Part shown: positions 48,101-63,100 of the stretch, one piece after another | How positions within the stretch are numbered: the first letter of the stretch is position 1 | How the letters are laid out: each line of letters opens with the position of its first letter | DNA from: Massilia mucilaginosa | GTDB taxonomy: Bacteria; Pseudomonadota; Gammaproteobacteria; Burkholderiales; Burkholderiaceae_D | Reading direction: 5' to 3' | Assembly (NCBI RefSeq): GCF_011682145.1 | Contig: NZ_WHJH01000020.1 | Location: 39,260-103,259, forward strand | Length of the DNA stretch: 64,000 bases | Position numbers and translations under genes: made by a program | The notes under the pieces: generated by a model | Seen by the model: only the letters and a program-made list of their open reading frames with translations | The model's database searches: none | Told to the model about the DNA's origin: nothing

Positions 48101-51100
48101 GCCAAGACCAGCACGGTCGTGCGCCCCGAGCCGCCGGTAGCGCTGATCGGCACCGAGGTCGCGCTCATTGCCAGCGTGAGCGGTGACCATCCTGGCGGCG
48201 TGGTGGAATTCTACGAGAACGGCGAGTTGCTCGGATCGGCACTGGTTGTCGACGGGGTCGCCACCCTGGTGACGCGCAGCACCACCCAGGGCAATCGCGT
48301 GGTGCGCGCGTATTATTCGGGCGATGCCAACAACAATGCATCGAAGGATGTCTCGGCCACCAGCGATAAACCGAACGGACGTACGGTTGCCGTTGCCACC
48401 ACCACGGCGCTGGACAGCCGCATCGTGCAGAGCGCGGGCGGCGCCACCCAGATCGTCACGGCCACCGTGACCGGGGTCCGTCCCGGTGGACGCGTCACCT
48501 TCTTCGACCAGTTCGGCACCGTGCTGGGGATCGCCACTATCAGCGACAGCGATTCGCTCAGCCTGGGCCGGGCCGTCCTGACGCTGGACGGCTATGTCGA
48601 GGGCAGGGGAGTGGTCAGCGCCAGTTACAGCGGCGATGCCAGTAACGCCGTCAGCGTTGCCGGCCCAGCCGCCGTGCCGGGACAGCGCACCTCGCTGGCC
48701 CTGCTTGGCTCGCCGGCCTCGGTGTCGTTCGGCACGGCGCTGACGCTGAGCGCGACGCTCGGCGACAGCCAGGCCCAGGGCGTGATCAGGTTCTTCAGTG
48801 ATGCAGGTAAGTTCCTGGGCTCGGCCAAGGTTGTCGATGGCGTCGCGCGCCTGGTCGTGGACGACCTCCCTGCCGGCCAGCGCACCATTTCCGCGGTTTA
48901 TCAGGGTGACCAAGGGCATGCCATGGAAGTGGCTAGCCTGGTGCAGGACGTGGCCCAGGCCCAGACCGCGACCACGCTCAGTACCAATGGCGCTACGGTC
49001 GATGAAGGAACGCCCTTGATCCTGACTGCCAACGTCGAGCACCTTGGCGGCGGCTATCCGGGCGGCACGGTCACCTTCTATGACGGCGCCACCGCCATCG
49101 GCAGTGCCACCCTGTTCAACGGGGTGGCACTGCTCACGATGAAAAATCTGGCCTCTGGCGGCCACGTGCTCAGCGCGCGTTACGATGGCGACGCCAATAA
49201 CCGCGCGGCACGCTCCGATGCGATTGCCCTGACAGTGAGGCAAGCGCCGCTTCCGACCAGCATTGCGCTGTCGATGTCGCGCACCAGCGCGCGCCGCGGC
49301 GACGAGGTGATCTTCACCGCCAGCGTCAGCGGCAACGCCGGAGTCGGCCCCGGTGGGCTGGTCACCTTCGTCAACGACAAGGGCGTTCTGGGCACCGCCA
49401 TGCTGATCGACGGCGTCGCTCGGCTGACCTACCGGGTTCCCACCGCAAGCAGTGTCGAGGTGTATGCGGTGTATTCGGGCGACGCACGCAATGCCGGCAC
49501 GAGCGGCCTGCGCAGCAAGTTGACCCTGAGCGTATCGGAAAATCCGGCCGCGCCACCGGTGCCGGCGCCGGTCACTACGCCATCGAGCCTGTCGCTCTCC
49601 GCCACGCCGCCGAAGGTTGCATTCGGCGACGCCATCCGTCTCACGGCGACGGTGAAGGGAGCGCCCGGCTCCAAGGCACCGCGTGGGGCAGTGATTTTTT
49701 ATAACGACCGCGATTTGCTGGGCAGTGCCCAACTGATCGACGGGGTCGCGACCCTGGACTGGTCGAACCGCTCGGACGTCGCCGAAAACGTGTACGCGGT
49801 CTATTCGGGCGACGACGCCAATGCGCCGACCAGTATGGTCGACGTGACCAAGTTGCCGGTTGTGTTCGAACGCATCACCGTCGATCCGCTGGTGTCGGCA
49901 GTGGTGCGCATGGTGGACAACAAGCCGGTTATCGATTTGTTGGCGATCATAAATTATCCTCAGGGGAGCGCTGCAAAGTTGCTTGAGGGTAATAGAAACA
50001 CGTTCGTCACGTTCCATTTTGATGGCAAGGGGCCACAACGGGTTGAAGTAAAAGATGGCATTGCGATGCTCCGCGGATTGGACGTCTTCGGTTTGAAGAG
50101 CGGTAACCTCACGGCCGTCTACGACGACGGCAGCTATAAAAAGATGGGTGGCACTTCCGTAGCGCTGGCTATCACCTTGCCCGACAGCTCCACCATGCCG
50201 GTCTCCCTGACAAGCAGTGCGAAGACACCGGGCGGCCTCCCCGTGACGCTGACGGCCACAGTTCCGGGAAATAGCTTTCCGAAGTCGATGGCGGGCGGTA
50301 CCATCAGCTTCTTCGACGGAAATGTGTTGCTTGGCAGCGTAGAGCCCGACGTGTGGGGCGCCAAGCTGGTGCTCGATTTCCTGCCTGCCGGAACGCACCA
50401 GTTCCGCGCCGAGTACTCGGATAACCCGGGCAGCTGGATCGCAGCGTCGAGCTCGGAAGTGCTTCTCTACACAGTCAACAATCCGCCCGCAATTCTTGAA
50501 GGCAAAAGCGTGCTGGTCGATGCGGCAGGCAAGGAACTGACCGACCAGCAGGCCAAGCTGGCGCGCTTTGCCCGCATCACCATCAAGGTCAACGGCACGG
50601 CGCCGTCCGGTACCGTCGCCTTGTTCGGTGCCGACCCCGGCCTGCGCCTTGGCTCCGGCACGGTGGTCGACGGCGTGGCCGTCGTCCTCGTGCCGCTCAC
50701 CGCCTTGCGCTCCGGCAACAACACGGTGAGCGTCGTGTACTCCGGCGACGCCTACAACGCAGCGGGCAAACCGCTCATGTACACTCTTCCTGCCATTGTC
50801 GGCGGCGATGTCATCGTACCCGAGGCGGCCACGCTGAGCCTGACCAGCAGCCCGGCCGCGGCCGGCATGGTGATCTTGCAGGCGGTCGTCAAAGGCAACA
50901 ACCCGGACGGCAGCATTACTTTCAAGGATAGCTACGGCAACATTCTTGGCGTGAGCGTGATGCTGGCCGGACGCTCCAGTCTGACCATCGCCGATCCGGC
51001 TGGCGGTCTGGCTGGCGTCAGCGCCGAGTATGCCGGCGATGCGAACAACAGCGCCCGCATCACCAAACACGGCGTGGCTGCGCCGCTGGCCCCGACCGGC

Positions 51101-54100
51101 ACGGGACTGGCCGTGCGCAGCACTGCCGACGGCATCGTGCTGGCGGCAACCGTTGCCGGTACGGGCCAGTCGCCCGGCAAGGTGGCTTTCTACAGCGGCT
51201 CGGTGCTGCTTGGCACCGTCGACGCGGTCAACGGCAACGCCTCGCTCAAGCTGGCGTCGCTGCCGGCCGGGGCCAACCGCCTGGTAGCGGTCTATCTGGG
51301 CGATGCGCTGTCGGCGTCGAGCATGTCGGCGGTGGTGCACCAGGAGGTGCCAGGCACCGTGGTCGGCGTCGCACTGAGCGGGTCGGGACCGGTGCGCCAG
51401 GGTGCGTCGGTCACCTTCCGGGCGACCGTCACAGGCAAGCTGCCGAGCGGCATGGTTACTTTTCTGAGTGGTAAAACCGTGCTGGGGACCGCGCGCGTGA
51501 CCGATGGCGTGGCGACCCTGACCTTGGCCAGCAACGCCTTCGACATCGGCACGATGGCCGTCTCCGCCTCGTTTGCCGGCGATGCGGACAATCCGCCCGC
51601 ACTCTCGGCGCCGCTCCAGCAGATCGTTCAGGCCGGCGTCAAATCGGTCGTCGTCGGGGTTAGCGACGCCGATCGCAAGACGCGCCAGTTCATGGATAGC
51701 GACGGCAATGTGCGCGCCACCCTGGATGCAGAGGGCGGCTATATCGAGTACTTCTACGATGCCGCCAACCGGATGGTGAAGACAATTGCATTTGCCGACC
51801 CCATGCAAGGCATGATGATGGTGCTCAGGAGCGAAGTCGAGGGCGTGGCGAATCAGTATGCCAACATCACCGGCTGGCTGCCGCGTCCGTCCGCGACCGA
51901 TGTGCATACCTATATGTACTACGACAGCCTGGGGCAGAAGATCGCCGAGGTCAATGGCGAAGGCTACTTGTCGGAATACACCTATGACGCCGCTGGACGA
52001 CTGACCGGCAGCACGCGTTATGCGACGCCCGCGCGCACCCCGGTCACGCCACAATCGACCGTCGCGGCGCTGCGTCCCGCCGTTCATCCAGCCGACCAGA
52101 GCACCAGCCGCAGCTGGGATCTGAAGGACCGCCTGCTGAGCCAGACCGGCGCCGACGGCACCATCACGTCCTACACCTACGACAGCGAAGGGCGCATGGT
52201 CGCCAGCACCAGCGCGCGCGACACCAGCGAAGCGCGCACGGTCTTGCGCCGCTTCGACGTCCAGGGCCGCGTCAAGGCCGAACTGAGCGGCATCGGCAGC
52301 GCCCTGATCACGGGCCAGCAGAGTGCCGCCGAGGTCGACGCCATCTGGGCCGCCCACGCCACCGCCTACACCTACGACGCGGCGGGCCAGCGCACCAGCA
52401 GCACCGATGCGCTCGGTCACCGTGCCGTATTCTTCCACGACGAGGGCGGACGGGTGCGCTACACGGTCGATGCCGAAGGCGGCGTGACCGAAAACCAGTA
52501 CGATACCCAGGGCCGGCTCGACGCCGTGCTGCGCTACGCCACGGCGCTCCCGCCCGCAGCGCGCGCCGCCCTGCGCGGCGGCCTGATCGCGTCGGTGGCG
52601 AACATGGCGGACGTGGCGGCACTGGTCACGGCGGCCAACGCCCGGCCGGCCGACAACAGCGTCACGCGCATGCGCTACGACGTGCGCGGCCAGGTCGTGC
52701 AAACGACCGACGCGCTCGGCGCCGCCACGCGCGCCAGCTACGACGCGTTCGGCGCCGTGGCCAGCCTCACCGCGCCGGCGACCGCCGGCCACGGCGCGAC
52801 CGTCACCACCACGACCTACGACCACATGGGCCGCCAGCTGACCGTGGCACGCAGCGGCGACAAGCTGTATATCCGGGAGAGCCAGGCCTACGACCTGTTC
52901 GGGCGCCTGACCCGTTCGGTGGACGGCAACGGCAACGTCACCACGCTCGCCTACGACCGCATGGGCCAGGTCGTCAAGACCACCGATGCCGCCAATGGCG
53001 TGCGCCAGCAGTCCTACGATGCGTTCGGACGCACCTTGAGTGTTACCGATGCGCTGAACAACATTACCCAGTACAGCTACGACACGGCCACGCGCAGCAC
53101 CACCGTGCGCACCGCCGAGAAGGTCGAGTCGGTCACGCGCCAGAATGCGCACGGCCAGGTCCACAGCCTTACCGATGGCAAAGGCAACACTACCACTTTC
53201 CATTACGACGCCGACGGTAAGCTGGCCGACACCATCACGCCGTCCGGCCACAGCACGCGCGACTACGATGCCGCCGGGCGCCTGGCGCACACCAAGGATG
53301 CCGCAGGCAACGAGGTCAACTATACCTACGACGCCGTCAACCGCATCCTCACCCGCACCCAGGACCAGGACGGCCTGGCGCTGGTGACCCGCTACAGCTA
53401 CGACGCCAAGGGCCAGCGCGTGAGCGCCACCGATGCCGCCGGCACCGTGACGCTCACCGAGTTCGACCTGCTCGGCCAGGTGCTGACCCAGACCGTCGAT
53501 CCGCAAGGGCTCAAGCTGGTCACCCGCTACACCCATGATGCGCGCGGCGCCGCCCTGAGCGTGACCGACGCCGCCGGCGTGGTCACCGTGCATACCTACG
53601 ATGCCCTAGGCCGCCGCACGTCCAGCGTGGTCGACCCTGACGGGCTGAAGCTGACCGAAACCTATCAGTACGACAGCAACGACAACCTGGTCTCCAAAGT
53701 CGATACGGGCGGCAACCGCACGCAAGTTGCCTACGACAAGCTGGACCGTCCGGTGTACACGGTCGATCCGCTCGGCTACGTCACGCAGCAGAGCTATGAC
53801 GCCGAAGGGCGGCTGACGCGCACCGTGAACTACGTCAAGTCTGTCAAGCTCGGCAGCGATGCCAGCCTCGAGGCCATCAGGGCCCTGGTCGAGAAGGTGG
53901 CCTTGCCCGCCGAGGATACGCTGGTGCACCACCTGTACGACAAGGATGGCCGCCTGGCCTTCGACGTCGACGGCCTGGGCGGCGTGACCGCCTTCGCCTA
54001 CGACGCCAACGGCAACGTCGGGCAGCGTACCACCTATGCCACCCGCATCGTGATGTCGAAGTGGGTGCCGGGCACGGTACCGCCCGTGGTCGTCGATGCA

Positions 54101-57100
54101 CTGCGCGACCAGAGCCTGCGCACGGTCTACGACAGCTCGAACCGCCCGATGTTTACGATCGACGGCACCGGTGCGCTGAGCGAATTGCGCTACGACGGCA
54201 ACGGCCAGGTCAGCGAGCGGATCGGCTATGCCGCTGCGATGCCTTCGTTTGTCGCGCTCACCGTCACCGGCTTGCGCCAGGCCTTGCAGACGCGTGCCGA
54301 TGCCGCGCGCGACATCCATGTGCGCTACACCTACGACAAGGCCGGGCGCCTGGCCTGGGAAGTCGACGGGCTGGGCCAGGTCACCGGCTACAGCTACGAC
54401 CGCACCGGCAACCTGCTGCGCCAGATCCGCTACGCGAGGCCGCTGGCCGCCGGCGCCTTGCCGTCGGCAGTGCAGGGCGGCGCGGGCGACCGCGTCACCC
54501 TGATGGGTTACGACGCCGCCCACCGCATGGTGGTGCAGATAGACCAGGCCGGGCAAGTCACGCGCCAGAGCGTCGACCGCGCCGGCAAGGTGGTCAGCCG
54601 CACCATTTACGCCAACAGCGTCGCCATGCCGGCGGCGGGCAAGGTCCCGGCCGATGCAGTGACGCTGGCCGCCACCGTCGTCCCCGACGCGGCGCGCGAC
54701 CAGACCGTACGGAGCGTGTACGACGCCATCGGCCGCGAACTGTACCGCGTCGACAGCGTCGGCGCCGTCACTGAACAGCATTACGACGCCAGCGGCCATG
54801 TGACAGAGCGCATTGTCTACGCGACACCAGTGGCGGCCTCGGTCAAGATGACCGCCGCCGACCTCGGTGCGGCGGTGGCGCTGCTCAAGGATGCCAAACG
54901 CGACAATCACGCGCGTTTCGTGTACGACGCCAACGGCCTGGTGCAATGGAGCGTGGAAGGCGAGGGCAACCTCACCGCTTACAGCTACGGCCACATGGGC
55001 GAGCTGCTTGGCCGCACCGAGTACGCCAAGGCCCTTCCGGCCAGCCTTGCGCAGTACAACCACACGACCTTGAGTGCGGCGGCGCTTGCCGCCGCCGCAG
55101 GCGCCGACGGCAAGGAAGTGCGCGTCTACGACAAGCAGAACCAACTGCTGTGGACCTACGACGGCACTGGCGCGCTGACCGAGTTCCACTACGACGTGAA
55201 GGGCAACCTGACCTCAAGTGTATTGTCGAACAAACGCCTCGACCTGTCGCGCTTCCAAGGCAAGTTCGTGCCATCGACGTATACGTACGACCGCGATATC
55301 GCCAGCTATCGCATCTACGACGCCGCCAATCGCCTGGAATGGACCATCGACGGCAACGGCGGCGTGGTGCATTTCGGCTACGACGGTAACGGCCAGGTCA
55401 TCGAGCAGACCAGCTACGCCAACCGCATCGACCGCAGCAAGTGGGCCATCGGTTCCGCCCCGGCGGTGGTGGCCGATGCCGCGCGCGACAGCGTGCAGCG
55501 CAGCGTCTACGACGCCGCCGGCCGGATTGTGCTCAGCGTGGACGGCACTGGCATGGTGGTGCGCTACGCCTACGCCAGCAACGGCAAGGTCAGCGACAAG
55601 CTGCGCTACGCCGAACCGATTGCGCTGTCGACCGCCGCCACGGCCGCGGCAATCAATGCCGCGCTCAAACCCGACAGCGTGCGTGACATGCACGAACGCT
55701 ATGCCTACGACAGCGCCGGACGGGTGGCGCTGCAAGCGGACAGCTTCGGCTTCGTCGAAGCCTATCTGTACGATGTGCAGGGCAACCTGGTGCGCCAGGT
55801 GCGCTACAGCGCGCCGATCGGCCCAGGCGCCGCGCTCGACAGCGTCCAGACCAGCGCTTCGGACCGCGTCAGCCTGATGTGCTACGATGCCGACAACCGC
55901 CTCAAATACAAGGTGGACGAGCACGGCCAGATCACGCAGCTGTTCTACGACGCGCACGACAATATCACCAAGCGCATCAGCTACAACGCGCTGGCCGCGC
56001 GTCCAGTGGCCGGCAGCAGCGCCACCGGCGCGGCCATCGCCGCCCTGGTCAAGCCCGACGGCGCCAACGACCAGATGTCGTTCAGCCTGTACGATGCCGC
56101 CGACCGCGAGACTGTCAGCATCGATGCGCTGGGCCGGGCCACCGTGCGCCAGTACGATGCGCGCGGCAATATGACCGACAAGATCACGTATGCGGCCAGT
56201 ATTGCCGTGCCTGCGGTGCCGGATACAGCATCGGTTGCGGCCGCGGTGGCGCTGGTCGCCAATGCCGCCAGCGACGACCATGTGCGCTACGCCTACAATG
56301 CGTCCGGCTTGCTCGAATGGAGCGTGAACGCGGCGGGCGACGTGAACAGTTACGCCTACACCACGGCAGGCAAGCTGTCGACGCTGCTGACGTACATGCG
56401 CAAGGTCGAGCCGGGCGTCGAGCTGACAACCGACAAGCTCAACAGCATCCTGTTCCAGAAGGTCTATGACGCCCGCTACGACTACGTCTACGATGCGGCC
56501 AATCGCCTTGCCGTGACCGTCGACGGTACCGGCCTGATCATGCAATACCGGTACGACGGCAAGGGTAACCTGGCCGATAAAGTGGTCAGTAACGGCCACA
56601 TGGCAACGGCCTGGCACTACGGGCAGGAGCCTCAGTGGAGCGCGCCAAGTCAGGCCAGCACGGCGTTTACTCCCGACTTCGACAGCGACAGCATCCTGCA
56701 CACCATGTTCGACGCGCGCAACCGGCCGGTTTTCACCGTCGACAACAACGGCAACGTGGTGGCGCTGAAGTACGATATGTACGACAACGTGATCGAACGC
56801 CTGGCGTACGCCACGCCGATCGATCCGGCGACCGCGCCCACCACGGCCGCGGTCAGCGCCGCCGTGCGCGCCGACGCAAGACGCGATGCGCGCAGCGTGC
56901 GCGTGTTCGACGCGTTCAACCGCCTGGCCTGGGAGACCGATACCGCCGGCATGGTGAGCTCGTACAGCTACGACGCCGAGGGCAAGCTGATCAAGCAGGT
57001 ACGCTATGGCATTCCTGTAGCGATCGGCGCCGCGCCGCAAAGCGTGGCCGAGTCGGCACAGGACCGGGTCACCCTGACCGCCTACGATGCCGAGCGCCGG

Positions 57101-60100
57101 CCGGTGCTCACGGTCGATGGCGACGGCTACGTCAGCCGCATGGTCTACGACGCACGCGGCCGCCTGGTCGAGCAGGCCAGCTACGCCAACCGCGTGGCGC
57201 GTCCGCACGCCCGCAGTGCCGCGTTGGATGCCGGCTTCGTCATGCCGGCCGCCGATGCCGCGCGCGACAAGCTGGTGCGCAGCGTGTTCGACAACTTCGG
57301 GCGCGAACTGTTCCGCCTGGACCAGAACGGCGCCCTGATCGCCTGGCGCTACAAGGACAATGTGGTCGAACGGATCGCCTACGCAGTCGCCATCGGCGCC
57401 GATACCGCGCTGACGGTGGCCGCGCTGAGCGAGGCGGCGGCCAAGGTGGCCGATGTGGCGCGCGACAACTACGTGCGCGAAACCTACGACGGCAGCGGCC
57501 GCATGGCGACGTCGACCAATGCCAACGGCGGTGTGACCCGCTACACCTATGATCCGCACGGCAACCAGATCGAACGCATCACGCCGGACGGCAACCATGT
57601 CTTGCAGGCCTACGATACCGATGGACGCCTGACAACCACGCACAGCTCGCGCGGCGCGGACAGTGCCGTCAGCTACGATGCCAATGGCAAGGTCATCGTT
57701 ACCGTGAACCGGCCGTCCGGCAGTGGCGCCTCCAACTGGTACAACGCCCCGGATGGCGGTCTGGATAGCGATGTCGGCTTGCGCACCATTTTCGACGCCG
57801 CCTATCGCCCGATCTTCACCATCGACAACTACGAGAATGTGGTCGAGCAGCGCTTCGACGCGCGCGGCAATGTGATCGAACGCATCACCTATGAACGGCC
57901 CTTCCCGGCCAACACGCCGATCAACGAAAAGGCCCTGGTTGCCTTTACCGTGCAAGCCGGAAAACACAACGACTTGCGTGTGCGCTATGTGTACGATGAG
58001 CTGAACCACCTCATCTCCAGCGTGGACGGCGGCGGCGTCGTCACCGGCTACGGCTACGATGGCGCTGGCAACCTGGCCAAGCAGATCCAGTACGCCACCA
58101 GGATCGCCCCGGGGGCCGACCCGGCTACCGTGACCAGCAGTCCGGACGACCGCGTCAGCCTGATGGCCTACAACCAGGACAGGCAGCTGATCTATTCGAT
58201 CGACCCCGAAGGCGTGCTGCGTCACCAGCAGTTCGACGCCTACGGCAACATGACCGGCGTGACGCTGTTTGCCAAGCGGATCGATGTGGCGGCCCTGGCA
58301 CTGGCGGGTGACTACGACCTTGGCAGCGTGGCCCACCGGGCGCAAGCCCTGGCCAACGCGGCCGAGGACCGCAGCAGCCACCAGGCGTTCGACGCGCGCA
58401 ACCGGCTTGCCTACAGCATCGATGCGCTCGGCCATGTGCAGAAAAACATCTACGATCTGTTCGGCAACTTGGAATCGACCACCCAGTTCGCCACGCCATA
58501 CAAGGGCAACGACTTCAGCCAGGCGGCGCTGGACAAGCTGGTCGTCGCCGACGAAGGCAAGGATCGCACCGAACTGTTCCGCTACGGTCCGATGGGCGGC
58601 GTGGTATGGCACCAGGATGCGCTGGGCGCCACTGAAACGACGACCTATAACAACTCCGGCCAGAAAGTCACCCTGCTCGACAAGCACGGCGGCCTGTGGA
58701 CCTATACCTGGGATGGCAATGGCTATCTGAACACCGAAACCGGACCGACGGTAGAGGGACCGGACGGGCCATACCAACGAGTAGTGACGACGTGGCACGA
58801 TGGTCTCGGTCGTGTGCTGATCCGCCGGGAGACTGGCGGTGGTGCGCCGCGCGATACGCGCTACACCTACGACAACTTTGGACGACAGGTCGAGATCAAT
58901 TTTGGTGGCAGCATCAGGTATGTCACCTGGGTTGAAAAGCAGAACGATCCGGTCGGCAAGAGCAAGATCGAGTACAACGGCCTGGGCCAGGCGATCAAGA
59001 AGACCGACATCTTCAATTCGGTCAGCAACAGCATGTATGACGCCAGCGGCATGCTGCGCTTCGAGATCGATGTCAAGGGCTACGTCACCGGCTACGAGCG
59101 CAATGCGTTCGGCGAGGTGACGCGCCTGACGCGCTACGCCCAGCCGATCACGTTCGACCAGTACATACGGCCAAGCGCGGCCGACATGGAAGCGCTGCTG
59201 GCCGGCCGCGATCACAGCCAGGACCGCAGCATCGTCACCAGTTACGATCACGCCGGCCGGGTACTGGAAGTGACCCAGCCGTCCGCATATGTGATCGATG
59301 CGGCCGCCAGCGACCCCGCCCAGCGCAGCTTCGTCGCCGGCGCAGTCACGCGCAATACCTACAACAGTTTCGGCGAAGCCACGCGCGTCGCCACCCTGGT
59401 CAATCCTGTGACCGGCCAGTGGAGCGTGGTGAACAATTACTACGACCAGCGCGGCCAGCTGCTCGCCACCGTCGACGCCAGCGGTTACCTGACCACGCAC
59501 GACTACGATTTCGCGGGCAATCTGACGACGACGGTGGAGTCCGCCGTGGCAGTAGCCGGCTGGACCGGCAAGGAAGAGCAGGCGCCGCAGGCCCAGCTTG
59601 ATGCGCGCGACCGCATCGTTACCAGGACCTACAACAAGGCCAACCTGGTGCTGAGCGAGACCAGGGCCGATGGCGCCGGCAACGCGCACGTCAGCGTCAA
59701 CGAGTACGACACCCTTGGCCGGGTGACCTCGGTCAAGTCGTGGGGGCCGGGCGCCAGCGATTCGGATTCGCCGTCGCGCATGTTCTACGACGTGCTCGGG
59801 CGCGTGACGGCGGTGCTCGATGGCAGCCGCGTGATCGGCAACGGGCTCGGCCTGACCACCTTCCAGTACGATATGTATGGCAACGTCACGCTGGAAACCC
59901 GGTTTGCGAAGGGTTCGCAAAGCCGCCCCAGCCCGGTGCCGGCGCAGCCGGACCCGGAAGACCGCATCACCCTGAGCGAATACAACCAGCAGGGCAAGCC
60001 GATCCGCGTGATCGATGCCGAAGGTAACCGGCACGACTTTACCTATGATTCGCGCGGCAATCTTAGCTGGCAATCGCACATGAAGAAGCCCGCTCCGGGG

Positions 60101-63100
60101 AGTGAGGCGACCTACCCTCACAACGGCGCCGGCAATGGTTACGACCTGTTTAGCCGCTTGTCCGTCGACAATGAAACGGGCGAACAGCTGGATTACAACG
60201 CGTTCGGCGAAGTAGTACGCAAAACGGTGGGCAACCATGTCACCACCTACGAGTACGACAACGCCGGCCACATGTGGCGCACCAATGAAAAGGGGGCCTA
60301 CCAGATCCGCCTGTACGATCTGCAGGGCCGCATGGTCCAGGCGATCAACAGCGGCGGCAAGGGACATGGCGACCGCGACCTGACCACCATCGCCAGCGCC
60401 GCCGACACCTTGCAGTACGCCGACCTGCGCCGCATCGAGTACCGCTACGACGCTGCCGGGCGCATGATCGAGACCCTGATGCCGGAGACTCCGGCCGGAC
60501 GCGCGCGCGTGACGCAGCAGTTCGACCGCTGGGGCAACCTGCTCAGCAAGACCGAACCGGGGCCGACCGCTGCGGCGGGGCCGACCACGACCTATGCCTA
60601 CGACATGCAGAACCGCATGACCAGCGAGCGCAATTCGCGCGCCGACGGCAGCGCGGGCGGCCGGGTGCGCGATTACACCTACACCTTCGGTATGCAGGGC
60701 ACGCTGGTGGGGCGCCAGACGGTCGACCGCGAAAGCGCCGACGTTACCGGTCCGTCCGCCAACGACGCCATGCACGCGCGCTGGCGCGTGACGAACGACA
60801 CGTATACGCCGGCCGGCAAACTGCTCACCTCGGTCACCAATGGTTTGATGAAAGAGCGGCACACCTACGACAGTTTCGACCAGTTACGCACCGACGAACT
60901 CGATCCGTCGAAGATGACGATCTACACCTACGACCTGCTCGGTCATGTGAAAACCGTCACGCATCTTCCGGTGGAAGTATTCACGGTCGTGGAAGGTACC
61001 CCGAAGCAGGGCAATACGATGTTCGACCGGCTGTTTAACCTGGGCCCATCGTTCCCCCCGCTCGAGTTGGTGAGCTTGGGGAGCCGTGCAATGACGGAAA
61101 GCTACACGTACGATTCCTTAGGCTACGTGGTCAGCGCTACCAATACAGCGGGCGAGGTCACCACCTACCTGCATGATATCCGGGGCAATGTGGAGCAAAC
61201 GAAGGCGCCCGGCAAGACACTGGCGACCACCCGCTGGAACAACGCCGGCAAGAAGTACTATGAGCAAGACGGGAACGGCACGATTTCGGGCTGGACTTAC
61301 GACAGCTACGGCCGCATTGCCACGTCGAACAACCGCGACAATTCGACCACGGTTTTTGCGTACGACAACGCGGGCCAGCTGATCAGCGCAACCAAGGCCT
61401 TCAATGGGCAGGTCATCACGTATGACTACGACGCGATCGGCCAGATGACGGTGATCAGCGAGATTGTGTCCGGTCCGAAAGCGTTGCCTGCCTACAGCAA
61501 GCTGTCCATCTACGAGTACGACCTGGTGGGCAACCGCACAGTGGAACGTACCATGGTCGACGGCGTGACGTTCCAGGACAACCTGCAGCGCTTCGATGTG
61601 TATCGTCACCTGCTGAGTGTGGTTGCGGACGATCACGCGGGTCTGCATCAGACCCTGTCGTACGAATACGATGGCTTCGGCAACCGTAGCCGCTTCACAT
61701 CGAGCGCGCCGGGTAAGGATAAACAGCACAATGAAGACGGCTACTTCATGTTCGACGCGCTCAACCGCACGATCGTCACGAATGCCACCAATGCCGCCGG
61801 TGGGCTGGACAGTACATCGATCCGGCGCACCTTCGACAGCGCCGGCAACCTGGCATCGTCCACCATCGGCGCGCGCACCGAGATCTACGACTACGATGCC
61901 ATGAATCGTCTGGTCGCCACCAAGGTGAACAACGTCCTGGCGTTCAACACCAGCTACGACCGCTGGGGGCGCACTGTGGCCGATGCCGAACAGCCGCATA
62001 CACCAGTGACCATCGACATGGGGCCGGCAGCACCGCTGGCGCCGCTTCCTCCGTCAGCGCCGCCAGCGGGCAGTTCGCCGGAGGCGATGCAACAGTATGA
62101 GGTCAGCCGCAAGGCGTACGAGGTTGCGCTGAAAGCCTATGAGAAGGATCTGGAGAGTCACAAGAAGCAGGGGATTATCTACAAGGCAATTTACGAGGTC
62201 CAGCGCGCCGCCAGCGGCTACGAGCGCCATCTGCGCATGTTCGATTCATTCGGGCGCCTGATCAAGGAGCAGGCGCTGCAGGACAGCGGGCACGTCAAGA
62301 ACCAGGTGTCCAACGATAGCTTCGACCACGTCGGCAACGTGAAGAACTATCACGTCGACTCGCTGGTGGGCGATCATGTGTTGAGCACCTATACCAACAC
62401 GTACCGCATGACCGCCAATGGCCTGGTGATCGACACCTCTTCGGGTTTCTTGCGCATGATCACGGGCGACCTGGCCGGCAAACTGGGAGACACGTCCAGC
62501 AACACCTCGATTTACGACGCGAACGGCGTGCTGATCGGGCTGACGTACAAAAATAACGGGCTGCAGCCAACGACGGGCATCTGGAAGAAATCGTTCGTTA
62601 CCGATGCGCGCGGGGCGATACTGGTCAGCCGCGAGGGCTACCACCAGTCGCCCGACCTGGAGCAGCGCCAGATCCTGAGCGGCGGCGACTTGCAACTGCG
62701 CTACAGCAGGGACGTGGGTTCCTTCCATAAGGATGTCGAAGACGAGATCAAAGACTTCTTCTGGAACATCTATGACAAGGACACCAGCCAGAGTGCGCTG
62801 ACGCCGCATGGCTTGCGTCCATCGGGCGAGAGCGCGGCCAGCGGCGGTGCGGTGGAAGCGATGGAAGGCGAGACGCTGAGCGCCGTGGCCTTGCGCGTTT
62901 ACGGCAATGCCGACGACTGGCATTTGCTGGCCGACGCCAATAATCTCGGTTTCGGGACGGTGCTGAAAGGCGGGCAGGTGCTGGTGACGCCAGCGACGGC
63001 GACCGATATCGACAGCAAGCTGACTTTCAACAATGGTAAGCTGATCGGCAATCTGTCGCCGAACTTGCCGGCTCCGCCGACGCCCAAGGATTACGGTTTC

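Noticed and set aside
43441..51630. The repeat arrays as CRISPR or as recent DNA tandem duplications
   Set aside because: The repeats are coding modules of about 290 bp in frame, strongly diverged from each other at DNA level, with no short direct repeats or spacers.
47177..60862. Very long open frames on the minus strand (over 1,800 and 2,100 codons) within 47,177-60,862
   Set aside because: They lie antisense to the giant RHS gene. Strong G/C third-position bias removes stops from the opposite strand, their composition is Arg/Gly/Val/His-rich without domains, and the plus strand has clear repeats with motifs.
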